The notes below the pieces were generated by a model. It was not told the DNA's origin. It ran no database searches and was given only the letters and a program-made list of their open reading frames with translations. Of a stretch of DNA of 64,000 nt, positions 43,899 through 52,011 are shown one piece after another. The position numbers were made by a program, and so were the translations under genes. This stretch comes from Dryocola clanedunensis (lineage in GTDB: Bacteria; Pseudomonadota; Gammaproteobacteria; Enterobacterales; Enterobacteriaceae), in NCBI RefSeq assembly GCF_025215155.1, contig NZ_JALHAM010000106.1, one strand, 5' to 3'. How positions within the stretch are numbered: position 1 is the stretch's first letter; every line of letters begins with the position of its first letter.

Positions 43899-44968
43899 GC
43901 GCTGTCCTCATTGTTAAACGAAGCATCGTTAGCTTCCGCTGCGCCAACGACAGGTTTGATCAGTAGCTCATTGGCTACGGCCGCAGGCGGTACCACCAGC
44001 GGTCCTGGCGCCACAATGCGTGGGCGGTGGCGCTTAATTGGCGGCGTCTCGGCCAGCAATCTTCCCACCGTTGCAAGGAAATAGCGCCCGCACATACGAC
44101 CGGTTTTGTAATCAGCATTGAGCGACGGCAGGCGGCTGCCTAGCGCAATACTTTGCAAAGGCTTCGGCGGATAGATTTCAAAAATGCGAAGGTTACCCGG
44201 TGGTTTCTCGATAAAGCTCTGGATCTCACGATAGCTGGCTTCATGATGCTGCACCAGGTTGAGCAAAGGCTGGAGGCTGCTGTCACCCAGCCAGCGTTCC
44301 ATGCGCTTGAACCATTGCGGGGTGTAGTACATTTGCGAAGGAACCGTGCGGATAACGACCAGCGTATCCGCCCCGAGACGAACGGCTTCCCGCACCGGAA
44401 TAGCATCGCTGATGCCACCATCCTGATAGCTGACACCGTCTATATCCACGCCCGTACGGTAAAAGCCGGGTATGGCGCTTGAGGCTTTAAGGATATTCAG
44501 CCAGGTGGCATCTGTCGGCGAGAAGTACCCCGGCGCATAGTCATCGCTGCGGCAGGCGCACATATAAAATTGCCTGCCTGTCTCGAAAAGTTTGTCCGCG
44601 TGTGACATCGACAGAGGAAGTTTTGCCGCTGTCGACTCCACGAGCCAGTCGAGATCGATAAGGTTTCCCCCACGGACAAAACGCAGCGGGTCGAAGAAAT
44701 CGCGGGTAGTGGTAAAGCGGGTGATGACGCGGCGTGCGTAGCCGGGCTGGTTACAGACGTAAGCGGATAAATTTTGTGCGCCGGCAGAGGTGCCGAGGAA
44801 AAAATCGAACGGGTTGAATTCTGCGCGCATAAATTCGTCCAGAACCCCGGCGGTGAATATCCCACGCTGTCCGCCACCCTCACAAATGATGGCAAGCTTG
44901 CCGGGACTAAACGGTTTTGACGCAAGCGGCGCGATATTGCCGAGCGTTACGGGTATGCGTTGTCCCAC
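43895..44968 (-). CDS. yjjU: Patatin-like phospholipase YjjU
   Basis: A 357-residue protein with the patatin fold: oxyanion loop CEGGGQRGIFTAGV near residue 30, nucleophile serine in LGTSAGAQN and the catalytic aspartate in YQDGGISDAIP. Predicted serine-aspartate lipid acyl hydrolase; the natural substrate is unknown. Length equals E. coli YjjU, and yjjU-yjjV overlap suggests translational coupling. Confidence 0.92.
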   Translation of the reverse strand: MGQRIPVTLGNIAPLASKPFSPGKLAIICEGGGQRGIFTAGVLDEFMRAEFNPFDFFLGTSAGAQNLSAYVCNQPGYARRVITRFTTTRDFFDPLRFVRGGNLIDLDWLVESTAAKLPLSMSHADKLFETGRQFYMCACRSDDYAPGYFSPTDATWLNILKASSAIPGFYRTGVDIDGVSYQDGGISDAIPVREAVRLGADTLVVIRTVPSQMYYTPQWFKRMERWLGDSSLQPLLNLVQHHEASYREIQSFIEKPPGNLRIFEIYPPKPLQSIALGSRLPSLNADYKTGRMCGRYFLATVGRLLAETPPIKRHRPRIVAPGPLVVPPAAVANELLIKPVVGAAEANDASFNNEDSA

Positions 44969-45055
44969 CCTGCTTTCCTGATTTTTGTTTTTGTTTTTGT
45001 TGGTGAATAACGCTTTGCTTATCCACCCTACATGACTACGAACTCAGAACACTGT

Positions 45056-45083
45056 AGATCGGATAAGCGTCAGCGTCATCCGA
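45056..45083. repeat. REP-like palindrome between ytjA and yjjU
   Basis: GATCGGATAAGCGTCAGCG...TCATCCGAC, of the same family as the other REP-like elements in the window; a partial sister copy with GCTTATCCACCCTAC lies at about 45017-45031. Confidence 0.7.
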
Positions 45084-45101
45084 CAGAAAACCATAAAATG
45101 C

Positions 45102-45127
45102 GAGAGCCAGTCTAATGACTGGCTCTC
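45102..45127 (-). terminator. Terminator of ytjA
   Basis: GAGAGCCAGTC-TAAT-GACTGGCTCTC, an 11 bp perfect stem, followed on the - strand by GCATTTTATGG. Lies 28 bp after the ytjA stop. Confidence 0.8.
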
Positions 45128-45154
45128 TGGTCGGTCTCTAACTGTTATAGCACG

Positions 45155-45316
45155 CTATGGACGTCTACGGCCCATAAACAGGCTGACCAGGAACAGAATT
45201 ATACCTACCACGAAGACGATTTTTGCAGCACCTGCTGCGGTACCAGCAAGGCCACCAAAGCCCAACGCTGCTGCAATCAACGCGATAACCAGAAAAATAA
45301 TGCCCCAACGAAACAT
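45155..45316 (-). CDS. ytjA: Small membrane protein YtjA (UPF0391)
   Basis: A 53-codon frame on the - strand. The product starts MFRWGIIFLVIALIAAALGF and ends SLFMGRRRP: two hydrophobic segments joined by GGLAGTAAGAAK, with a basic tail. It is almost identical to E. coli YtjA and has a strong Shine-Dalgarno, AAGGAGAGG. Function unknown; related proteins are induced in stress and stationary phase. It follows osmY, as in E. coli. Confidence 0.95.
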   Translation of the reverse strand: MFRWGIIFLVIALIAAALGFGGLAGTAAGAAKIVFVVGIILFLVSLFMGRRRP

Positions 45317-45458
45317 AAGCCTCTCCTTAAACCATAGTGAACTCTAATCGCTTCTTAATGAGTGCCCTTCAGGCTTTCTCACTGGCGATGTATGAGTAAC
45401 GGTAGTGCTGACTGCTTCCCCCGGACACCCCGAGGGAAAGAGTTTTGGTATGCTGCTA

Positions 45459-46070
45459 TTACTGTACTTTCAGATCGTTTTTGACGCTTTTGACACCATC
45501 AACGGCCTTGGCAATGCTTTCCGCTCGCTCAGACTGAGCGTTAGACTTCACATGGCCTGAAAGCTGAACAACACCGTCGGTGGTTTCAACTTTCACATTA
45601 CGAGACGGCACGATGTCGTCTGCTAACAGTTTAGCTTTGATTTCGCTGGTGGTTGCGGTATCGCCCGCATAGCCGCTCACCGACTTATCTTTACCGTCGC
45701 GAACGTGCAGCTTATCGCTCACAGAAGAGACGCCTTCCACACCTTTGGCAACAGATACAGCCTGTTCTGCCTGGGCCTGGCTCTCAACGAAGCCGCTCAG
45801 CGTGACCACTTTCTTATCGGTTTTCACCGAAATATCGGTGCTTTTAATGTTCTCATCGTCAACCAGCGCCGCTTTCACTTTCGCAGTGATGGAGCTGTCG
45901 TCCATGAAGTTACCGACTTGATTCATAGAGCTATCGATTTTTTTCCCTGCGCTATCAGCTGTAGATTCAGTTTTGTTCATCATGGTGTCTTCCGCAAGGG
46001 CCGTGCCGCTTGCCAGAACCGAGCCCAGAACTACCGCCAGCAGAGTTTTCGAAATCTTAGTCGTAGTCAT
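45459..46070 (-). CDS. osmY: Osmotically inducible periplasmic protein OsmY
   Basis: Periplasmic protein made in stationary phase and under hyperosmotic stress; acts as a general chaperone-like protein. The 203-residue precursor has a signal peptide (cleavage after ALA, about residue 26) and two BON domains (about 55-124 and 134-202; repeated LSGFVESQAQAEQAVSVAK and LSGHVKSNAQSERAESIAK). E. coli OsmY is 201 residues. Sigma-S control is expected from E. coli, but I could not fix the promoter by eye. Confidence 0.97.
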   Translation of the reverse strand: MTTTKISKTLLAVVLGSVLASGTALAEDTMMNKTESTADSAGKKIDSSMNQVGNFMDDSSITAKVKAALVDDENIKSTDISVKTDKKVVTLSGFVESQAQAEQAVSVAKGVEGVSSVSDKLHVRDGKDKSVSGYAGDTATTSEIKAKLLADDIVPSRNVKVETTDGVVQLSGHVKSNAQSERAESIAKAVDGVKSVKNDLKVQ

Positions 46071-46488
46071 CGATTTATTCCTGTAAGTTTGCTCAGAATT
46101 TGAGCTCTAAGCCACAACGTGGCAGCTTTGCTGAAAAGGCTTGTTTCACCTAAGCTTGCTCTCAGTCATCGGCTTCGTGGATAACCAAACTTTACGGCTA
46201 CTCGCCCTGTTCGATATCTCGCCTTTCATGAGTTAAAGCAGTTATTAATATCGCAATCACGCTACAAACTTGAAAAATATTCCATCAAAGCATTCACTCA
46301 AGGGATATTTGTCCGTGTAACTTGTCATCACAATGTTAAATATAGATCACAATCGCAAAATTGCATGTCTGAACGGTTGAAAAAGCGGCAAACGAGGAAG
46401 AAAGCGGGGTAATTAAGAGTATTCCGTAAGGGGTTAATAAGACTGGAAAAGTAGCGGGACGCGGCGGCTGCCGCGCCCTGCGAGCGGA
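46071..46488. other. Intergenic stretch between prfC and osmY
   Basis: About 420 bp without a gene. It should carry the osmY promoter near 46080-46250. A small hairpin GCCAC-AAC-GTGGC lies at 46111-46123 in the osmY leader region. Next to the prfC stop, a GC-rich imperfect hairpin (46455-46478) with a following CTACTTTT on the - strand is the likely prfC terminator. Confidence 0.5.
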
Positions 46489-48078
46489 TCAGTGCTCGCG
46501 AGTTTTGCGGAACACAACTTCCGGGTAACGGTCCTGCGTCAGATTGAGGTTGACCATCGTCGGCGCGATATACGCCAGATTATCACCACCATCCAGCGCC
46601 AGCTGCATTTCGTTCTTACGTTTGAATTCTTCAAACTTCTTCACGTCGCTGCTTTCGACCCAGCGAGCGGTAGAAACGTTTACAGATTCGTAAATCGCCT
46701 CAACGTTGTATTCACTCTTAAGACGAGCCACAACCACGTCGAACTGCAGCACGCCCACCGCACCAACGATCAGATCGTTGTTGGCAATTGGACGGAATAC
46801 CTGCACCGCGCCCTCTTCGGAAAGCTGAACCAGGCCCTTAAGCAGCTGCTTCTGTTTCAAAGGATCGCGCAGACGGATACGGCGGAACAGTTCAGGGGCG
46901 AAGTTCGGAATACCGGTGAACTTCATCATCTCGCCCTGGGTGAAGGTATCGCCAATCTGGATGGTGCCGTGGTTATGCAGGCCGATGATATCGCCCGGGT
47001 ACGCCTCTTCAACGTGGGAGCGATCGCCCGCCATAAAGGTCAGCGCGTCGGAGATAACTACGTCTTTACCGGTACGAACCTGGCGCAGCTTCATGCCCTT
47101 TTCGTATTTACCGGACACCACGCGCATAAACGCCACGCGGTCGCGGTGTTTCGGATCCATGTTAGCCTGAATTTTAAAGACGAAGCCGGAGAACTTCTCT
47201 TCCGCTGCTTCCACTTCGCGGCTGTCGGTTTTGCGCGGCATTGGCGCAGGCGCCCACTCCACCAGGCCATCCAGCATATGGTCCACGCCGAAGTTACCCA
47301 GTGCGGTACCGAAGAAGACCGGAGTCAGCTCACCTTCAAGGAACAGCTCACGATCGAACTCGTGAGAAGCACCCTGCACCAGCTCCAGCTCGTCACGCAA
47401 CTGCGCGGCCAGGTCTTCACCTACGGCTGCTTCCAGCTCGGGGTTGTTAAGCCCTTTAACGATGCGTACGTCCTGGATGGTGTGCCCTTTACCCGTCTGG
47501 TAAAGATAGGTTTCATCTTTATAAAGGTGATAAACCCCTTTGAACAGCTTGCCGCAGCCGATAGGCCAGGTGATAGGGGAACAGGCGATTTTCAGCTCGC
47601 GCTCCACTTCATCGAGCACTTCCATCGGATCGCGGATGTCGCGGTCCAGCTTGTTCATAAAGGTGAGGATTGGCGTGTCGCGCAGGCGGGTCACTTCCAT
47701 CAGCTTGCGGGTACGATCTTCTACACCTTTCGCGGCGTCGATAACCATCAGACAGCAGTCCACCGCCGTCAGGGTACGGTAGGTATCTTCGGAGAAGTCT
47801 TCGTGCCCCGGAGTATCGAGCAGGTTAACCAGGCTGTCGCGATACGGGAACTGCATCACGGATGTGGTAATAGAGATACCACGCTGCTTTTCCATTTCCA
47901 TCCAGTCAGATTTCGCATGCTGGCTTGAACCACGGCCCTTAACGGTACCGGCGGTCTGGATGGCCTGTCCGAACAGCAGCACTTTCTCAGTGATGGTCGT
48001 TTTACCGGCATCCGGGTGGGAAATGATCGCAAAGGTGCGGCGTTTCGACACCTCTTGCAGGAAAGGAGACAAAGTCAT
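46489..48078 (-). CDS. prfC: Peptide chain release factor 3
   Basis: GTPase that removes RF1/RF2 from the ribosome after termination. The 529 residues match the E. coli length: G1 SHPDAGKTTITEK, G3 DTPGHEDFSEDTY, G4 NKLDRD, then EF-Tu-like domains II and III. Transcribed alone, with osmY downstream. Confidence 0.98.
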   Translation of the reverse strand: MTLSPFLQEVSKRRTFAIISHPDAGKTTITEKVLLFGQAIQTAGTVKGRGSSQHAKSDWMEMEKQRGISITTSVMQFPYRDSLVNLLDTPGHEDFSEDTYRTLTAVDCCLMVIDAAKGVEDRTRKLMEVTRLRDTPILTFMNKLDRDIRDPMEVLDEVERELKIACSPITWPIGCGKLFKGVYHLYKDETYLYQTGKGHTIQDVRIVKGLNNPELEAAVGEDLAAQLRDELELVQGASHEFDRELFLEGELTPVFFGTALGNFGVDHMLDGLVEWAPAPMPRKTDSREVEAAEEKFSGFVFKIQANMDPKHRDRVAFMRVVSGKYEKGMKLRQVRTGKDVVISDALTFMAGDRSHVEEAYPGDIIGLHNHGTIQIGDTFTQGEMMKFTGIPNFAPELFRRIRLRDPLKQKQLLKGLVQLSEEGAVQVFRPIANNDLIVGAVGVLQFDVVVARLKSEYNVEAIYESVNVSTARWVESSDVKKFEEFKRKNEMQLALDGGDNLAYIAPTMVNLNLTQDRYPEVVFRKTREH

Positions 48079-48220
48079 AATTGTATCTTCTGTGAATGCG
48101 CGCGGCGCGGAACCACGCGACGAATGAACGTTTTCTGGCGGCTATTTTACCCATCATTGTGGGTTTAACAATCAACAATCATCCGCAGGATGACAAACTT
48201 TATGCGATTGTGAACTGAAT

Positions 48221-48314
48221 AAAGCTCACCGGAATATTAACAAGGAAAATCAATTTTTTGATTTTCGGCAGTACCTCTACAAAGAAGGGAAAACCACGTT
48301 TTTCCCTTCTTTGT
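48221..48314 (-). repeat. Dispersed ~95 bp two-hairpin element, copy A (behind yjjG)
   Basis: Read on the - strand, a 15 bp stem ACAAAGAAGGGAAAA with its complement (48300-48314 and 48279-48293) is followed by a second stem AAAATCAA / TTGATTTT (48246-48265), then CCTTGTTAATATTCCGG and TGAGCTTT. The same order and almost the same bases recur at 56410-56505. It starts 12 bp past the yjjG stop codon and may act as its terminator. Confidence 0.85.
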
Positions 48315-48326
48315 TAATATTCTCAA

Positions 48327-49004
48327 TCATGGCTTACACAACAGTTGCTCCAGTTCACTAAGGGACGAGACTTGCCACGTCGGGTAAATCCCCTCTGGCA
48401 GAGCACGCCCGTGGGCGTTTAGCCAGCAGGTTGCAATGCCTGCGTTGTTGCCACCCAGAATGTCTGATTCGGCGGTATCCCCCACCATCATCACGCGGTC
48501 GCGCGGCGGGTTGCCCATCTGCTCAAAAGCATAATCAAAGATGCGGGGATCCGGCTTGGCGACGCCAACCTGTTCGGAGATAACCAGCAGGTCGAAAGCA
48601 TCGCGCAGGCCGGTACGCTCAAGGCGGATTTGCTGCAATGCCGTGAAGCCGTTGGTGATAATACCAATCTTAACTTTGCCTTTCAGAGCGTTGAGCAAAG
48701 AGACTGCACCCGGCAGCGGGGTACAAATCTCGGCCATGGCATTCAGAAATGCGGCGTTCAAATCCCCTGCCGGCACATTCAATCTTTCCGACCAGCCCTG
48801 AAAGCGCTGGTGTTGCAGATGCAAGGCAGTGATGGCACCGTTCTGATAATCCACCCATAAAGGTTTATTCACCGCCTGGTAATCCTGGAAATCTTCAGCG
48901 GTGAAGGTCACGCTGTAGTCGAGAAACATCCGCTGCAAGCCGCCGAAAGCGTCAAAGGTAAACAGCGTTTCGTCGGCATCAAATAAAATCCAGTCCCAGT
49001 TCAT
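48327..49004 (-). CDS. yjjG: Pyrimidine 5'-nucleotidase YjjG
   Basis: HAD-superfamily house-cleaning phosphatase that dephosphorylates dUMP, dTMP and non-canonical pyrimidine nucleotides. From ATG 49004 the product has 225 residues, as in E. coli, with motif I FDADETLFTFD, motif II ITNGFTALQQ, motif III lysine near VAKPDPRIFD and motif IV VGDTAESDILGG. An in-frame GTG two codons upstream is less likely because AAAGGTG is best spaced for 49004. Confidence 0.95.
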   Translation of the reverse strand: MNWDWILFDADETLFTFDAFGGLQRMFLDYSVTFTAEDFQDYQAVNKPLWVDYQNGAITALHLQHQRFQGWSERLNVPAGDLNAAFLNAMAEICTPLPGAVSLLNALKGKVKIGIITNGFTALQQIRLERTGLRDAFDLLVISEQVGVAKPDPRIFDYAFEQMGNPPRDRVMMVGDTAESDILGGNNAGIATCWLNAHGRALPEGIYPTWQVSSLSELEQLLCKP

Positions 49005-49025
49005 CAACACACCTTTCTTATCGTT

Positions 49026-49469
49026 TCAACCAAGCGGTAACGCCATGATAATCGCGTCTTCCCTGCCCTCTTTTGTCGGGTAATAGTTGCGGCGAATCGT
49101 CGCTTCGTTGAAGCCAAGACTCTCGTAGAGCGCAATGGCTGCGGTATTCGAGGCGCGCACTTCAAGCCACAGGGTAAAGACATCTTTTGCTTCCAGCTCG
49201 CGGATTAAATGCTCCAGCAGCTGGCGGCCTAATCCTCTGCGCTGCCAGGCGGGATCGACCGCGATATTAAACAACGTCGCTTCATCGAGGACGACCTGGG
49301 TGACGGCAAACGCCGCCATGTTGCCGTCGACATCGAGACGCAAATTGAAATAGCGCTCGCCCTGGTTGCTGGCGAAGGTCTTTTCACTCCACGGGAAAGC
49401 ATGGCTGCGCTGTTCGATAACGTACGCCGCCGGCAAATCATCCGGCGTCAGGGAAGAAATCATGTTCAT
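49026..49469 (-). CDS. rimI: Ribosomal protein S18 N-acetyltransferase RimI
   Basis: GNAT acetyltransferase that modifies the N-terminal alanine of ribosomal protein S18. The 147-residue product from ATG 49469 has the acetyl-CoA loop QRRGLGRQLLEHLI and the C-terminal ALYESLGFNEATIRRNYYPT. A longer open frame exists, but the N-terminus MNMISSL aligns with E. coli RimI (148). Its start overlaps the end of holD by 32 bp. Confidence 0.96.
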   Translation of the reverse strand: MNMISSLTPDDLPAAYVIEQRSHAFPWSEKTFASNQGERYFNLRLDVDGNMAAFAVTQVVLDEATLFNIAVDPAWQRRGLGRQLLEHLIRELEAKDVFTLWLEVRASNTAAIALYESLGFNEATIRRNYYPTKEGREDAIIMALPLG

Positions 49470-49851
49470 GTTTGCAAATTTGCTGCCACAGCGCCCGTCG
49501 GGCGGTGCCATTATGATAAAGCTCGTTTAAGGCAGGCGTCGTCAACTGCACGCCGGGAAGAGAAAGCGGTGCCTCGACACCCAGACGCCAGCTGTGGCAG
49601 GGCAAGTCTGCGGGCAACATTGCCGCACGTTCCGGCGTGAGCTGCATGACCTGTGCAGGCAGCAGTGCCAGCGCGCGCAGTACGTCGCCGACCAGCGGAT
49701 CGCTGAGAGCCGGAAGCTCTTCGGCCACCATCACCAGCCGGGTGTTCGCCTGCAGCGAGACGGCAATTTCGCCCTGCAACACCAACGGTCGCCGCAGCTC
49801 CCACTGGGTGATGCCCAGTTGCTGTAACAGCCAGTCGCGTCGCGAAGTCAT
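49438..49851 (-). CDS. holD: DNA polymerase III psi subunit HolD
   Basis: Clamp-loader accessory subunit that links the polymerase III holoenzyme to single-stranded DNA binding protein through chi. From ATG 49851 the product is 137 residues, the E. coli length, beginning MTSRRDWLLQQLGITQWELRRP and ending CKHEHDFFPDAG. It overlaps rimI, which with yjjG follows on the same strand; the three genes likely form one transcript. Confidence 0.96.
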   Translation of the reverse strand: MTSRRDWLLQQLGITQWELRRPLVLQGEIAVSLQANTRLVMVAEELPALSDPLVGDVLRALALLPAQVMQLTPERAAMLPADLPCHSWRLGVEAPLSLPGVQLTTPALNELYHNGTARRALWQQICKHEHDFFPDAG

Positions 49852-49958
49852 AGCGAAACCTTTTGAGAGTGCCAATTGGGGCGCAAATATAGCAAATACA
49901 TCGAATGTGCGCCATTAAACCTCTATAATCCCGGATCTGATTTTCCAGGAGTAATTTG

Positions 49959-50996
49959 ATGACTGCGTTAACCCCGGCAAGCGAAGTGCTGCTGCGCCAC
50001 AGCGATGATTTTACCGAAAGCCGCGTCCTGTTTGCCGGTGATCTTCAAGACGATCTACCCGCCCGTTTCGACACCGCGGAAAGCCGCGCTCATACCCAAC
50101 AGTTCCACCACTGGCAGGTGCTCAGCGCCCAGATGGGTGAAAATGCACAGTACGGACTTGTTGCGGGAGCCGACATCGTCGGTGACTGTAATACGCTGAT
50201 TTACTACTGGCCGAAAAACAAGCCGGAAGCGCAATTCCAGCTGATGAACATTCTCTCCCTGATGCCGGTTGGCTGTGACGTATTCGTTGTGGGTGAAAAC
50301 CGCAGCGGCGTGCGGAGTGCGGAACAAATCCTTGAAGACTATTGCCCGCTGACCAAAATCGACAGCGCGCGCCGCTGCGGTCTGTACCACGGTCGCCTCG
50401 AAACGCAACCTAAGTTTGACCAACAGGCGTGGTGGGATGAGTACGAACACGAAGGCATGACGGTGAAAACCCTGCCGGGCGTGTTCAGCCGCGATGGCCT
50501 GGACACCGGCAGCAAGCTGCTGCTTTCCACCCTGACCGCGCATACCAAAGGCAAAGTGCTGGACGTAGGCTGCGGCGCGGGCGTGCTGGCGATTACGCTT
50601 AAGAGCCACTCTCCGAAAGTCCGTCTGACGCTTTGTGATGTCAGCGCTACGGCAGTGGAAGCCAGCCGCGCAACGCTTGCCGCAAACGAAATCGAAGGTG
50701 AGGTGATCGCCAGCAACGTCTATTCAGAAATCAATGGCCGTTTCGACATGATTATCTCCAACCCACCGTTCCACGATGGCATGCAGACCAGCCTGGATGC
50801 GGCCCATCAGCTGATCCGCGGGGCGGCTCGTCATCTGAACATGGGCGGCGAACTCCGCATCGTTGCCAACGCCTTCCTGGCCTACCCGAACGTGCTGGAC
50901 GAAGTGTTTGGCAGCCATGAGGTCATCGCACAAACAGGTCGTTTTAAAGTTTACCGTGCCGTACTGGCCCGTGCAGCCAAGGCGAAGAAGCGCTAA
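49959..50996 (+). CDS. rsmC: 16S rRNA m2G1207 methyltransferase RsmC
   Basis: Methylates G1207 of 16S rRNA in the 30S subunit using SAM. The 345-residue protein has a degenerate N-terminal methyltransferase-like domain and a functional C-terminal one with VLDVGCGAGVLAI and the catalytic NPPFHDG. The ATG at 49959 has CCAGGAG upstream; a TTG one codon earlier is less likely. Divergent from holD, as in E. coli. Confidence 0.97.
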   Translation: MTALTPASEVLLRHSDDFTESRVLFAGDLQDDLPARFDTAESRAHTQQFHHWQVLSAQMGENAQYGLVAGADIVGDCNTLIYYWPKNKPEAQFQLMNILSLMPVGCDVFVVGENRSGVRSAEQILEDYCPLTKIDSARRCGLYHGRLETQPKFDQQAWWDEYEHEGMTVKTLPGVFSRDGLDTGSKLLLSTLTAHTKGKVLDVGCGAGVLAITLKSHSPKVRLTLCDVSATAVEASRATLAANEIEGEVIASNVYSEINGRFDMIISNPPFHDGMQTSLDAAHQLIRGAARHLNMGGELRIVANAFLAYPNVLDEVFGSHEVIAQTGRFKVYRAVLARAAKAKKR

Positions 50997-51051
50997 ACAC
51001 GCCCCAGCGCCGCTTTTTGCAGCAATTGCGAAAGCGGTGCCAAATTAACTG

Positions 51052-51079
51052 TTGACGAAGCTCAGAAAACATCTAGAAT
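51052..51079 (+). promoter_or_regulatory. Promoter of the leu tRNA operon
   Basis: TTGACG (51052-51057), a 16 bp spacer and TAGAAT (51074-51079), followed by a GC-rich discriminator GCGCCTCC. That discriminator is typical of stringently controlled stable-RNA promoters. Confidence 0.85.
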
Positions 51080-51117
51080 GCGCCTCCGTGGTTGTGATAC
51101 TTCGGTATGACAGGTAT

Positions 51118-51204
51118 GCGAAGGTGGCGGAATTGGTAGACGCGCTAGCTTCAGGTGTTAGTGTTCTTACGGACGTGAGGGTTCAAGTCCCTCTCTTCGC
51201 ACCA
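51118..51204 (+). tRNA. leuQ: tRNA-Leu (CAG), first copy
   Basis: An 87-base gene with encoded CCA. Acceptor GCGAAGG pairs with the 3' TCTTCGC (G:T last pair); anticodon loop contains CAG, reading CUG; the long variable arm typical of leucine tRNAs and the TpsiC arm GGGTTCAAGTCCC are present. First of three tandem copies after rsmC, as in E. coli leuQPV. Confidence 0.97.
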
Positions 51205-51236
51205 CCAACAACCACGCAAGATATCGTTCGCACTGC

Positions 51237-51323
51237 GCGAAGGTGGCGGAATTGGTAGACGCGCTAGCTTCAGGTGTTAGTGTTCTTACGGACGTGAGGG
51301 TTCAAGTCCCTCTCTTCGCACCA
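51237..51323 (+). tRNA. leuP: tRNA-Leu (CAG), second copy
   Basis: An 87-base gene, identical to the first copy along its length as far as I can read it, including the CAG anticodon and the encoded CCA. Separated from the first by 32 bp, so the three are processed from one transcript. Confidence 0.97.
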
Positions 51324-51369
51324 TGCGAAGGCGATATCTGACCTTTAAGCGCAAGCTTAGAAAAACTGT

Positions 51370-51456
51370 GCGAAGGTGGCGGAATTGGTAGACGCGCTAG
51401 CTTCAGGTGTTAGTGTCCTAACGGACGTGAGGGTTCAAGTCCCTCTCTTCGCACCA
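51370..51456 (+). tRNA. leuV: tRNA-Leu (CAG), third copy
   Basis: An 87-base gene with CAG anticodon and encoded CCA. It differs from copies 1 and 2 only in the variable arm, where GTGTCCTAACGGAC replaces GTGTTCTTACGGAC; the change moves a base pair in the arm without breaking it. Confidence 0.97.
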
Positions 51457-51527
51457 CTTTCTGGTTGTTTCCCAGAAGTGATCCAGTAAGTCCTCAGTTG
51501 TTTTCTGCATAAATTCTTATCTCCTTT

Positions 51528-51761
51528 TTATCTCCAGATATTCATCATCACCAGAGCGATCCCGCTGGCGAACGCAATGCCAGACGGCAGCAGTACGTAA
51601 TGCCGCAACCGCTTGTGGTACAGCATGCCCGCAGAAGCTACCAGCCCCAGCACAACCAGCACCCGCCACTGGCTGAACGACAGATCCATCCATACCAGCG
51701 CGGCGACGATCAAACCCGGCACGATAACCCCCCAGGCACTTTCAAGCTGTCGATGTAACAT
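51528..51761 (-). CDS. yjjZ: Small membrane protein, YjjZ-like (DUF1435)
   Basis: A 77-residue protein with two to three hydrophobic segments (about 10-27, 33-47 and 56-75) and short loops, resembling the DUF1435 family to which I believe E. coli YjjZ belongs. It sits in the rsmC-fhuF interval, as yjjZ does in E. coli. A Fur-box match lies 20 bp upstream of the start codon, so iron repression is likely. Biochemical function unknown. Its start lacks a strong Shine-Dalgarno. Confidence 0.65.
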   Translation of the reverse strand: MLHRQLESAWGVIVPGLIVAALVWMDLSFSQWRVLVVLGLVASAGMLYHKRLRHYVLLPSGIAFASGIALVMMNIWR

Positions 51762-51780
51762 ACTGGCTATCTCATCAATT

Positions 51781-51799
51781 GGTAATGATAACCAATATC
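51781..51799. promoter_or_regulatory. Fur box between yjjZ-like gene and diguanylate cyclase
   Basis: GGTAATGATAACCAATATC matches the 19 bp Fur consensus GATAATGATAATCATTATC at 16 positions. It lies directly before the yjjZ-like gene on the - strand and about 210 bp before the diguanylate cyclase on the + strand, and may serve either. Confidence 0.8.
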
Positions 51800-52011
51800 A
51801 TATGATAAATTTTCTCATTTGTCAGTATATCGACCGCTGACGGCTGTATTTCATCAGATGACATACATTCATGAAGGTGATAGATTGAGCAATAACGTTA
51901 AGAAAATTCACTAGTCCATAACAACTAACGTTACTTCGTTATCCGCAAAAATAACTTTTATCCATCACGCAGTGACAACCCCGACATCTGGCCGAAAGAA
52001 TCTAATTATCT

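Noticed and set aside
45705..46103. A 132-codon frame antisense to osmY
   Set aside because: Fully explained by osmY on the other strand; no motif or start context.
46492..47928. A 478-residue open frame antisense to prfC
   Set aside because: Same reason: no start context, no motif, and entirely within prfC.
51118..51456. Possible mobile-element attachment site in the tRNA-Leu genes
   Set aside because: All three genes are intact, there is no integrase and no direct repeat beyond the tRNA genes themselves.
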